From Desulfobulbaceae bacterium UBA5173 (lineage in GTDB: Bacteria > Desulfobacterota > Desulfobulbia > Desulfobulbales > Desulfobulbaceae): a DNA stretch of 32,646 nucleotides. The notes beneath the pieces were generated by a model that saw only the letters and a program-made list of their open reading frames with translations, was not told where the DNA came from and did not search any database. Location of the stretch: assembly GCA_002413355.1 (NCBI GenBank), contig DHWV01000032.1, positions 4,798 to 37,443 on the forward strand. Reading direction: 5' to 3'. Below, one piece after another: positions 7,770-14,737 of this stretch (positions are counted from its first letter, which is position 1; each line of letters begins with the position of its first letter). A program made the translations under genes and the position numbers.

Positions 7770-8606
7770 ATGCCTGAACTACCGGAAGTCGAAGTCACCC
7801 GTTTGGGCCTGCTGCCCCATCTGCTGGGACGAAAAGTCACCGCCGTCTTGTCTTCCGGCAAACGGCTGCGTCTGCCAATGCCGGTGCAGCTACTGGAGGA
7901 ACGCATTTGCGACGGTACCGTTACTGCGGTTGATCGACGGGCAAAGTATCTGCTCATCCGCATGGACAACGCAAGCGTGTTGGTTGTACATCTTGGCATG
8001 ACCGGCAGGCTGGGGCTGTTTCCTGACACAGCGGCGAAAGCGGCTCATGACCACCTCTGTCTGCGGCTGGATAGCGGGCTTGAGCTGCGTTTTAACGATG
8101 CCCGGAGATTCGGCAGCATCATGGTCTGGCCGGGCGAAGAGGCGGCGCGGCTGGAGGAAGATTTCAGCCAGAGCCAAGGTGTTGAACCGTTCAGCCCGGA
8201 TTTTACTACAGCCACCCTTGCCCGCTTGGCCGGACAGCGCAGGCAACCAGTGAAACTTTTTCTCATGGATGCGCGACTGATCAGCGGAATCGGCAATATC
8301 TACGCCAATGAGACGCTGTTTGCTGTCGGCATTCATCCGTTCACCCCGGCAGGCAGCTTGAACGCAGCCCAATGGCAGCGCATCGCTGACTGCGCCGTTG
8401 CCATCTTAAAACGAGCTATCGCCGCAGGCGGTTCGACAATCAGCGACTTTATCGGCTCAAGCGGCCAGCCGGGCCATTTCCAGCTTCAGCTTGCGGTCTA
8501 TGGCAGGAAAGATCAGCCTTGTATGCTCTGCGGCCAGAAGATCAGCCGGGAAAACCTTGGCGGGCGGGCAACCTTTTTCTGCTCACACTGTCAGCCCCTG
8601 CCATAG
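7770..8606 (+). CDS. mutM: Formamidopyrimidine-DNA glycosylase
   Basis: 278 residues, the normal length for Fpg/MutM, the bifunctional glycosylase/AP lyase that removes 8-oxoguanine and formamidopyrimidines. It starts MPELPEVE, giving the catalytic N-terminal Pro2 and Glu3 after Met removal. Other family residues are visible: RRAKYLL with the conserved Lys, HLGMTGRL, NDARRFG, SGIGNIYANE (the helix-two-turn-helix) and a C-terminal zinc finger CMLC...CSHC ending QPLP. The start at 7770 is fixed by the PELPEVE motif although no Shine-Dalgarno is evident; it lies 30 bases after mqnX. Its 3' end overlaps that of the convergent moeA by 24 bases. Confidence 0.96.
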   Translation: MPELPEVEVTRLGLLPHLLGRKVTAVLSSGKRLRLPMPVQLLEERICDGTVTAVDRRAKYLLIRMDNASVLVVHLGMTGRLGLFPDTAAKAAHDHLCLRLDSGLELRFNDARRFGSIMVWPGEEAARLEEDFSQSQGVEPFSPDFTTATLARLAGQRRQPVKLFLMDARLISGIGNIYANETLFAVGIHPFTPAGSLNAAQWQRIADCAVAILKRAIAAGGSTISDFIGSSGQPGHFQLQLAVYGRKDQPCMLCGQKISRENLGGRATFFCSHCQPLP

Positions 8607-9824
8607 CGGACCGATCAGACGGACAGGCACTGTCGATTCCTCCCTCCCGCTGAGGTGGAGAATGGCATTGACCGGCTCCAGCACCGCCGCCGGACGCACC
8701 CGCAGCCGCCCCTCCGCATCCAGCCACGCTGTTCCTCCTTTCAAAATCAGGTCATCCGCATCGTTCTGGCGGAAAGGCAGCGGCTGATCAAGCACCGCCT
8801 CAACCAATCTACTGGCCGCGCTTTCTCCGTGCAGTCTGCGCAACGCCGGGGCTACCAGCTCATGGAAAAGCAGCCGCACTGCTGGCGGAGGCCCGGGCAG
8901 ACCGAAAAAGGGCAGGCCAACAAGCATTCCAGCCAACGTTGACCGGCCAGGCCGCAGCCGAAACCGATTGCAAAGCGGCTCGCCGCCAAGAAGCGAGAAG
9001 ACCTCTTCCGTGAAGTCAAATTTGCCCGCCCCCATGCCGCCTGTTGTGATCAGCAGATCAGGCTGACTGCGCTTGATGATCTCGCGGATCAGGGCTGCTG
9101 TCTGTTCGGCATCATCCGCCGCCGTGACTGCGCAGACACAGAGGCAGCCTTGCGCCTGAAGCAGAGTGCTCAGCAGCACACTATTGCCTGAGTTTTTCTG
9201 ACCATGCCGCAGCGGGTTCCCTGCTTCAACCAGCTCGCTGCCGGTGCAAATGACCGCCGCTCTGGGCTGACGATGCACCGCAACCTGCCCTCCGCCGTTT
9301 TCCGCTAAAAGAAGCAGATGATCAGGCAGGAGCCGCGTTCCAGCCGCAACCAGCTCCTGCCCGGCGCGGATGTCCTGCCCTTGGCGGCGGATATGAGGCT
9401 GTCTGCGGTGCAGCTCCGTCAGCGGCACCAGCACCTTACCGTCCTTCTCCTGACAAATCTCAAACGGCACCACCCGTGCGCAGCCGGATGGCACTGGCGC
9501 GCCGGTCATAATTCTGACCGCTTGACGTGGTTCAAGTGATAGCTGCTCAAGACAGCCAGCCGCCGCCTCCCCGACAACCTGAAAAACGGCAGCAGCATGA
9601 TCAGCGGCAAGCGGCTGGGCAGCAAGAGCGAAACCGTCTCTGGCAGACTGATCAAAGGAAGGACTGGGGCGGTCAGCGATAAACGTGCCAGCGCAAACCC
9701 GGCCAAGGGCTTGTGTCAGCGGGACATGCTCTTGCGCCAAGGGAACTATGCGGGCGGCAAGAGCGGCGCAGGCTTCAGGGAGGCTGCATTCACGACGCGG
9801 AAAAAGCGGTTTCACCTGCTGCAT
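8583..9824 (-). CDS. moeA: Molybdopterin molybdenumtransferase
   Basis: 413 residues, normal for MoeA, which inserts molybdate (or tungstate) into adenylylated molybdopterin. Family landmarks: PSFDQSARDGFA at about 55-66, TGAPVPSGCARVVPFE, RRQGQDIRAGQELVAAGTRL, VICTGSELVEAG, ITTGGMGAGKFDFTEE at about 250 and FGLPGPPPAVRLLFHELV. Two positions differ from the textbook motifs: the usual D-N-S-A-M-D-G reads D-Q-S-A-R-D-G, and GGxSxGxxD reads GGMGAGKFD with the serine lost. The overall domain order is intact, so a MoeA paralogue with altered metal preference is possible but unproven. The start overlaps the end of sdhC by 13 bases and the 3' end overlaps mutM tail to tail. Confidence 0.86.
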   Translation of the reverse strand: MQQVKPLFPRRECSLPEACAALAARIVPLAQEHVPLTQALGRVCAGTFIADRPSPSFDQSARDGFALAAQPLAADHAAAVFQVVGEAAAGCLEQLSLEPRQAVRIMTGAPVPSGCARVVPFEICQEKDGKVLVPLTELHRRQPHIRRQGQDIRAGQELVAAGTRLLPDHLLLLAENGGGQVAVHRQPRAAVICTGSELVEAGNPLRHGQKNSGNSVLLSTLLQAQGCLCVCAVTAADDAEQTAALIREIIKRSQPDLLITTGGMGAGKFDFTEEVFSLLGGEPLCNRFRLRPGRSTLAGMLVGLPFFGLPGPPPAVRLLFHELVAPALRRLHGESAASRLVEAVLDQPLPFRQNDADDLILKGGTAWLDAEGRLRVRPAAVLEPVNAILHLSGREESTVPVRLIGPLWQGLTV

Positions 9825-10465
9825 CCGGCAACGAACAGATGCAGCAGGATAATGCTGGCGAAAACTCCGATGACCGCGATGCCGGTCAGCCAGCTCAATC
9901 CTCTAATCAGCCCGTCCCAGCGGGGATGACTGATGCCGAAGCTCTGCGTCAGCGACCAAAAGCCGTGGCTGATATGCACTCCCAAAGCGGCGATACCAAG
10001 GGCGTAGAACGCGACGAACAGGGGGGATGTCAGCACGTTGCCAACTTTGTCCGCTACCGGCAGAGCCTGACCAGCAAATCGCACCGTCGCAAGATGGAGG
10101 AGAAGAAAGGCCAGCACTGCTGCCCCAGTGTACGGCATGATGCGGGCAGGCCAGCTCCGCAATCCGGCGGCTGACCTGCGGATCGTATATTGTCTGCCTT
10201 TTGCCTTCCGGTTGCGCAGCACGAGACTGAATCCGGTCAGAATGTGCAGCAGAAGAACAGCAATCAGAACGACTCCAGCCGCAGGCAAGAGCGGCCCCAG
10301 TGAATGTAGGTGCGCGGCATACGCGTTGAAGGCGGCCCGGCCTTGAAAAATCATGCTGTTGCCCGCAGCATGAACCACCAGAAAACCGCCCAAGAGCAGG
10401 CCGGTCAAGGCCATGATGTATTTTCTACCCAGCGATGAGGAGCAGATGCGGATAAAACGGAACAT
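9812..10465 (-). CDS. sdhC: Succinate dehydrogenase/fumarate reductase cytochrome b558 subunit
   Basis: 217 residues with five membrane segments, the architecture of the b558-type SdhC/FrdC that anchors the flavoprotein and iron-sulfur subunits and carries two b hemes. Candidate axial histidines sit in or at the helix ends: GFLVVHAAGN, LLLHILTGF, LLLHLATVRF, GVHISHGFW and ILLHLFV. LGRKYIMALTGL at the start and GHISHGFW-like GVHISHGFWSLTQSFG are family signatures. The frame opens at 10531, but the 22 preceding residues look non-native; the ATG at 10465 is chosen. The expected sdhA and sdhB are not next to it: moeA follows with a 13-base overlap and a SLOG-like gene precedes. The catalytic subunits must be encoded elsewhere if the complex exists. 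Confidence 0.88.
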   Translation of the reverse strand: MFRFIRICSSSLGRKYIMALTGLLLGGFLVVHAAGNSMIFQGRAAFNAYAAHLHSLGPLLPAAGVVLIAVLLLHILTGFSLVLRNRKAKGRQYTIRRSAAGLRSWPARIMPYTGAAVLAFLLLHLATVRFAGQALPVADKVGNVLTSPLFVAFYALGIAALGVHISHGFWSLTQSFGISHPRWDGLIRGLSWLTGIAVIGVFASIILLHLFVAGCSR

Positions 10466-10531
10466 GTGTGACGGGTATCCTGCGGAATCAAGAACGGCAG
10501 GGATGTTAGATGAGACCCTGCCGGAATGCAA

Positions 10532-11083
10532 TCAGCCCTCGAAACTGTCGACGTAGAGCTGCTCGATGGCCTGTCTGCCCTCGTCGCTCAAGTAACGGGT
10601 GCCAGAGCCGACGTAGGTGTCAAAAGAAATTCTCGGTTTTTCCTCTGTCTGCCATGCGCTGTCCTTCCACGTGAACCAGCCCTTGCGGTTCTGATCATAC
10701 ACATGCAGAGGCCGGTTGAAGAGCTTGGCTAACTCCACGGCCCAGCCGGTGCCGCCTTTGACCGAATTGTCCTCCAGAATCGTGCCGATGACAAAGACCT
10801 GATGACCTTTGTTGACCATGTGGAAGATGGCTTGCAGCACGCGCCGAATTTTCTCGGTCTCATAATAGGTGCGGTTCATCATCCGCGAGGCAATCTCCAT
10901 GCTGATGTCGCCGCGCTGGAGGTCGTCCTCAGTCAGCAGTACTGCATTCCGGTCGCGGTTCAGGCGGTGGCCGTCAAAAGTGAAGATCACTTCCTTCACG
11001 CCATATTTTTCCGCCAGCTCGCCAAACACGGTCTCCGCCCCCTTCAGGCCGCCGTGATACAAGGTGCATTCTTCCGCCTTCAT
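10532..11083 (-). CDS. SLOG-superfamily-like nucleotide-binding protein, function unknown
   Basis: 183 residues. The layout resembles SLOG-fold proteins (YpsA, TIGR00725, DprA-like Rossmann folds): an early strand-turn LYHGGLKGAETVFGE (residues 8-22), the predicted strand EVIFTFDGHR, a central strand HQVFVIGTI and then VKGGTGWAVELAKLF (109-123) followed by the strand PLHVYD. The GGTGWAVELA segment matches the 'GGT...E' phosphate-binding loop of that superfamily. The ligand is not predictable; relatives bind nucleotides or cofactors. It is soluble, with no signal. The ATG at 11083 has a strong AAGGAAG Shine-Dalgarno; another ATG at 11119, four bases from the cmoB stop and with GGAAGAG upstream, is possible. 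It is translated right after cmoB, which may hint at a link to nucleoside chemistry (speculation). Confidence 0.6.
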   Translation of the reverse strand: MKAEECTLYHGGLKGAETVFGELAEKYGVKEVIFTFDGHRLNRDRNAVLLTEDDLQRGDISMEIASRMMNRTYYETEKIRRVLQAIFHMVNKGHQVFVIGTILEDNSVKGGTGWAVELAKLFNRPLHVYDQNRKGWFTWKDSAWQTEEKPRISFDTYVGSGTRYLSDEGRQAIEQLYVDSFEG

Positions 11084-11123
11084 GACTTCTTCCTTTAAGT
11101 AAATAGTTCTTCGTTTCATGCAG

Positions 11124-12083
11124 TTATCTCTTCCAAGCCTTGAAAAAAACCCGCCAAGGCGCAGGATGCCCTTCTATTGTACGCATCGGGTTCGTCTTGT
11201 CAATAAAATCCTGATAGGATTCAAAGATCATCCATTCCGTCCGCCGCTGCTCATCGCTGCTCATTGGGTGAAAACAGAAGCATTCGATGTCACTGAAACC
11301 CACTCTGATCAGCCAGTTATGCAAACAGGACGGTGTGGGCACGAACCAAGTGCCTGGCACCTTGGCGTAGGTTTTTTCCGGGAATAAAGCAACCGGCTGG
11401 TCGCCGCTGATCGCCTGCGACTCCAGCAGCAGGCAGCCGCCGGGTTGGAGGGCTGTGCGCAGCTCGTGCAGAGCATCCAGCGGCGAGGGACGGTGATAGA
11501 GGATGCCGAGACAGAAAATTACGTCAAAGCAATCGGGAAAGAGTGGCAGATGCTCGATGCCAAGCAGGTCAATGTGAAGATTTTCCAGCCCGGCAAAACG
11601 GTTGAGCAGAGAAAAGGCAAAGTAGTGATGAACATACGGCTCGAATCCCAGCACCATGCGCGGTTCGTGGGCAGCCATGCGGAACATGTAGTAGCCGTTG
11701 TTGCAGCCGATGTCAGCGACAATTTTGCCGCGCAAATCAGGCATGGCGGGCAGAAGCCGGTTCCACTTGCGCCAGCTTTGCCATTCCGCATCAATATCAA
11801 TGCCAAAAACAGAGAACGGCCCTTTACGCCACGGCATGAAGTCCTTCAGCAGGCGGAAAACCTGCTCATGCTCGGTATCGCTGAGATCGGCGCGGCTGCC
11901 AATGCGCACTGCGTCGCTGTTCAAGTCAAGGCTGGAGGCCCGCAGCGGGCTGACCGCTTCCATCGGCTTGCGGTAGCGGACAAAGCCTTTCTTGTCTTGG
12001 TTGATCCACGCCTGCTTTTCTTCATGCAGGCGGCGGATTTCATCCTTCAGCGCGGTGGGGAGAAAATCAAGACAGGAGAGCAT
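11124..12083 (-). CDS. cmoB: tRNA U34 carboxymethyltransferase
   Basis: 319 residues, the size of CmoB, which transfers the carboxymethyl group of carboxy-SAM to 5-hydroxyuridine at tRNA position 34 to give cmo5U. Family sequence is visible throughout: RKGPFSVFGIDIDAEWQSWRKW near residues 92-112, the SAM-fold motif VADIGCNNGYYMFRM, GFEPYVHHYFAF, FCLGILYHRPSPLDAL, ETQAI-like ESQAISGD, PEKTYAKVPGTWFVPT and the closing RTIEGHPAPWRVFF. The partner CmoA, which makes carboxy-SAM, is not in the window. Together with its wobble-base role, the serine tRNA in this window (anticodon CGA) is not a substrate, since it lacks U34. The gene lies 39 bases after the probable true end of the ADP-ribosylglycohydrolase gene. 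Confidence 0.94.
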   Translation of the reverse strand: MLSCLDFLPTALKDEIRRLHEEKQAWINQDKKGFVRYRKPMEAVSPLRASSLDLNSDAVRIGSRADLSDTEHEQVFRLLKDFMPWRKGPFSVFGIDIDAEWQSWRKWNRLLPAMPDLRGKIVADIGCNNGYYMFRMAAHEPRMVLGFEPYVHHYFAFSLLNRFAGLENLHIDLLGIEHLPLFPDCFDVIFCLGILYHRPSPLDALHELRTALQPGGCLLLESQAISGDQPVALFPEKTYAKVPGTWFVPTPSCLHNWLIRVGFSDIECFCFHPMSSDEQRRTEWMIFESYQDFIDKTNPMRTIEGHPAPWRVFFKAWKR

Positions 12084-12122
12084 GGATGATCTGTTTTCTG
12101 TGGATATAGTGATCCATATCGA

Positions 12123-12260
12123 TCAGTTGTCGTTGAAGGCCGCCCTTCCCTGCTGTTCACGGTATATGTCAAACAAATTCGCAGCGATCACAAGGAGCAG
12201 CTCATACGCTTCGACTAAACAAACAAGCTGCTCAGGAAGCTGACTGAAGCCATTATACGC
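12123..12260 (-). pseudogene. Displaced C-terminal end of the ADP-ribosylglycohydrolase
   Basis: In the frame shifted by one base from the main reading, the sequence continues YNGFSQLPEQL, LVEAYELLLVIAANLFDIY and ends FNDN at a TGA (12125-12123). This matches the usual end of the family: after GDTDTxGAMAGA comes a short helix, a 'LP' turn and a final amphipathic helix 'LE...L...A..L'. It also fills what would otherwise be an empty gap of about 130 bases before cmoB. With one base restored inside the GGGGCGCG run (minus strand, 12265-12258) the protein would have about 310 residues, a normal family length. Confidence 0.75.
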
Positions 12261-13057
12261 GCCCCAGCCATTGCTCCGACAGTGTCCGTGTCACCCTTGC
12301 AGCGCCGAACATAGGTCAGCAGTTCCGCAAAAGGCCGTTTGCGCAGATGCAGACCGATCAAAACCGCTGTAGGACAGGACATCACCGCCGCGCTGCCAGT
12401 GCCGAGCACCCGCCGCAGCACGTCCGGCTCAGGCAGATGAGCGGCTTCCTGAAATTTCAACACGTTCTGCATGGGCAGCGCATAGCTCGAATCGGTGCAG
12501 CCAGCCAGCAGCAGGCGGACAGTCTCTTGGGGGCTGATGCCATGCAGGCTGTGCGCAATGGCTTGGGCAACAAGCTGCGCCCCGGCAATAGCCGCCGGAT
12601 TGGAATGGGTGATGACAGAAGCCTGACAGACCGCTGTGGCCAGCGAGTCTTGCTGGTCATGAAAGAAGAGCGCGACAGGGGCAATGCGCATTGCCGCGCC
12701 GTTGCCGAAGGAGCCGGAAGGATATTTGGCCGCCGCCGCTTTTTTCCAGCTCACGCCGGATTTGATCTGTTTCAGCACGGCGGCCGAACCCGGCCCATAG
12801 CCTCGCGACCACCGGTATGAGGCCGCAAATTCCGCTGCCAGCCTGTCCTGATCGATGCGTCCTTCCCGCGCCAGATGAACGGCCAGATCAATGGTCATCT
12901 GGGTGTCGTCCGTCCAGCGGCGGAGGCCCTGCCGCGTCCTGCCGATCAGCCGCCAAAGCAGCCTTTCCAGCGGGCCGCCTTCACGGTCGGCGCAAAACGC
13001 ATCACCAAGGGCAATGCCAAGCAGGCAACCCTGAAATCTGTCCAGCATATCGGGCAT
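12215..13057 (-). CDS. ADP-ribosylglycohydrolase family protein, 3' end frameshifted
   Basis: The frame gives 280 residues of a DraG/ARH-type hydrolase, which removes ADP-ribose from protein side chains or related adducts using two Mg ions. Metal-binding motifs: GCLLGIALGDAF near the start, RWTDDTQMT (Thr49-Asp50-Asp51), GSFGNGAAMRIAPVALF, SVITHSNP-like ASVITHSNPAA and KGDTDTVGAMAGA (Asp256, Asp258). All catalytic residues are present. After MAGA the reading runs into about 14 residues that do not fit the family and stops at 12215. The expected C-terminal helix is found in another frame between 12260 and 12123 (separate entry), so one base is missing near 12257-12265. The start could also be the second ATG (13048). 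A draT-like transferase is not in the window. Confidence 0.85.
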   Translation of the reverse strand: MPDMLDRFQGCLLGIALGDAFCADREGGPLERLLWRLIGRTRQGLRRWTDDTQMTIDLAVHLAREGRIDQDRLAAEFAASYRWSRGYGPGSAAVLKQIKSGVSWKKAAAAKYPSGSFGNGAAMRIAPVALFFHDQQDSLATAVCQASVITHSNPAAIAGAQLVAQAIAHSLHGISPQETVRLLLAGCTDSSYALPMQNVLKFQEAAHLPEPDVLRRVLGTGSAAVMSCPTAVLIGLHLRKRPFAELLTYVRRCKGDTDTVGAMAGARIMASVSFLSSLFV

Positions 13058-13088
13058 GATTCGAAAAAATGCGCATTTTTAGCTCAAT

Positions 13089-13538
13089 TCACGACGTTTT
13101 TCCTTCAGCAGCAAGGCTTTTCTCAATATTTTTGAGTTCGCGCTGAAATTCCTGCTTCAGAGCGGCGGCGTTGGCGACTTTCTCCACCAGCAGCCGGTAT
13201 TGCCGACGTTTTTCGATAGGCGAGAAATTGCCCCGCTCGATCAGCTCCATTGCTTGATCAATCGGATCATTGCCGATGGATTTTTGCCGGAAGGTGGAAA
13301 TTACGGTTGGAATGTGCATGGTGAACAGGCCGACAGGAAGCCAGCCATACCACGGGACTGCTTTAAAATTCATAAATTTGATGACACTGAGTCCCGGCTC
13401 GAAGAGCTGAACCGCAACATGGAGGCAGGAGCCAAGAACCAAGCCAAGGCCAGTTCTGGTCGGATATTTCATCAGGAGGATGTCGAGCACCCGGCTGGCG
13501 GTGCTGGTCAGCCAGTCAATCCGGTCTATGTTGTTCAT
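13089..13538 (-). CDS. Small membrane protein of unknown function (pair, member 2)
   Basis: 149 residues, not recognised. One or two hydrophobic segments are visible (about 30-52, GLGLVLGSCLHVAVQLF, and about 62-80, VPWYGWLPVGLFTMHIPTV), followed by a charged, probably cytoplasmic helical tail of about 60 residues (EKRRQYRLLVEKVANAAALKQEF and onwards) with coiled-coil character. It starts within the stop of the upstream membrane protein (ATGA, four-base overlap), so the two products are made together and may form one complex. There is no known domain; the function is not assigned. Confidence 0.65.
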   Translation of the reverse strand: MNNIDRIDWLTSTASRVLDILLMKYPTRTGLGLVLGSCLHVAVQLFEPGLSVIKFMNFKAVPWYGWLPVGLFTMHIPTVISTFRQKSIGNDPIDQAMELIERGNFSPIEKRRQYRLLVEKVANAAALKQEFQRELKNIEKSLAAEGKTS

Positions 13539-14062
13539 GCAGGTGCCTCCTCGCCCAAGGTGCCGGGAATACGTTCTTCGGTAGCGTCCTTTGCTTCGGG
13601 CAGCAGGGCGCGGCGCAAGTTGCCGTTGCTGTCGGTGAAATCGAGGTTGTCGGAATTTTTGATGATGAAGTCAATCAGCTCCCGTGCTTCGGTGCGGTTG
13701 GTGCTGAAGAGACCTTTTCGGATTCTGTATTCGATTAAAGATTCTTTTACGATCAAAATTATCATGAATATACACATGATAAATGAAAATCTAATTAAAT
13801 TCTCTTGCTGAGATTTCCAGCTGACAAAAGAATATACTACAATAAAGAGCAAAAGAATTAGTTTTAATTTTCTATCTACATTTTTCAACTCAAAAAAATA
13901 ACTGAAAGATAATGCCAAGTTACCAGATGACTGCTGTAGAGTATTAATGACACGCAATACATATTTCGTTAAGAACCTATCCATAGTCTTCCGCAAGAAG
14001 GTGTCCACAACCGCCTGAAATAAGATTGCAGCTAACATTGCTAATATGATACGAGTCAACAT
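13535..14062 (-). CDS. Small membrane protein of unknown function (pair, member 1)
   Basis: About 175 residues, not recognised. It has an N-terminal hydrophobic helix (LTRIILAMLAAILFQAVV) and a second hydrophobic block of two closely spaced segments in the middle (LILLLFIVVYSFVSW, then FIMCIFMIILIVKESLI), and a charged C-terminal tail with DFIIKNSDNLDFTDSNGN. The first two-thirds of the gene is clearly richer in A and T than its neighbours (13730-14100), which suggests acquisition from another source. The ATG at 14062 has AGGAG eight bases upstream; another ATG at 14068 sits too close to that signal. The Shine-Dalgarno lies in a hairpin (separate entry). Confidence 0.65.
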   Translation of the reverse strand: MLTRIILAMLAAILFQAVVDTFLRKTMDRFLTKYVLRVINTLQQSSGNLALSFSYFFELKNVDRKLKLILLLFIVVYSFVSWKSQQENLIRFSFIMCIFMIILIVKESLIEYRIRKGLFSTNRTEARELIDFIIKNSDNLDFTDSNGNLRRALLPEAKDATEERIPGTLGEEAPA

Positions 14063-14071
14063 CTGCATGTC

Positions 14072-14088
14072 TCCTTATTACATAAGGA
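14072..14088 (-). promoter_or_regulatory. Hairpin covering the Shine-Dalgarno of the membrane protein pair
   Basis: On the minus strand TCCTTAT (14088-14082) pairs perfectly with ATAAGGA (14078-14072) across a GTA loop. The right arm contains most of the AAGGAG ribosome-binding site of the gene starting at 14062, so the folded RNA would hide it. The stem is AT-rich and weak, so it could respond to temperature or ribosome traffic; this is inference. Confidence 0.4.
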
Positions 14089-14113
14089 TATTTTACAATT
14101 AATCAAATATCTA

Positions 14114-14737
14114 TCACGCATGAATTTTCTGTTGGTTTTTCGAAAGAATTTGATACAACCCTTCCCACTCAATATACCCCATCACCCGCCTGTCCAGCAG
14201 CTCTGTTTTTTCGCCTTGCCGCAATTGCTCCCGAATTGCCGATGAAGAAATATCCTCCTTCAGCCGGTTGACGAGCAGGACAAAATTACCGGGCAGCCGC
14301 TCCATCGCCTGCCGCATGGCTGGCAGCGGAATGCCGGGCCGCGAAATGACAATGAATTTGGTCAGCTTGAGCAAATCCTGAAAGCGGTGCCAGAGATGCA
14401 GCTCCAGCAGCGAATCCGCGCCGATGAGGAAATAAAACTGCCCGGCCAGCCGCTTGCGCAGCTCCAGCAGGGTGTCCACGGTGTAGGACGGCGCGGGCAG
14501 CTCGGCTTCAATCAGCGAGATGCTGAAGCGGTCGTCGTCCGCCAAGGCCGCCTCCAGCATCGCGACCCGCTGCCCGTAATTAGCCCACGTTTTCCGCTTG
14601 TGCGGCGGATCAGCCGCCGGAATGAACAGCACCCGGTCGAGCCGCAGCTCTTCGGCGGCCTGCGCGGCAATCGCCAGATGGCCGTGATGCACCGGGTCAA
14701 AAGTGCCGCCTAACAGGCCGATCCGCTCCACGTTCAC
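14114..14737 (-). CDS. nadD: Nicotinate-nucleotide adenylyltransferase
   Basis: 207 residues, standard for NadD, which adenylylates nicotinate mononucleotide in NAD synthesis. The nucleotidyltransferase motif GGTFDPVHHGH is at residues 10-20 and the closing ISSSAIRE, which binds ATP phosphates, is near 183-190. FIPAADPPHK, the substrate-specificity segment after strand 2, is also intact, as is FLIGADSLLEL. The start codon overlaps the proA stop by four bases, an arrangement found in many bacteria where proA-nadD are co-transcribed. The enzyme is cytosolic. Confidence 0.95.
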   Translation of the reverse strand: MNVERIGLLGGTFDPVHHGHLAIAAQAAEELRLDRVLFIPAADPPHKRKTWANYGQRVAMLEAALADDDRFSISLIEAELPAPSYTVDTLLELRKRLAGQFYFLIGADSLLELHLWHRFQDLLKLTKFIVISRPGIPLPAMRQAMERLPGNFVLLVNRLKEDISSSAIREQLRQGEKTELLDRRVMGYIEWEGLYQILSKNQQKIHA

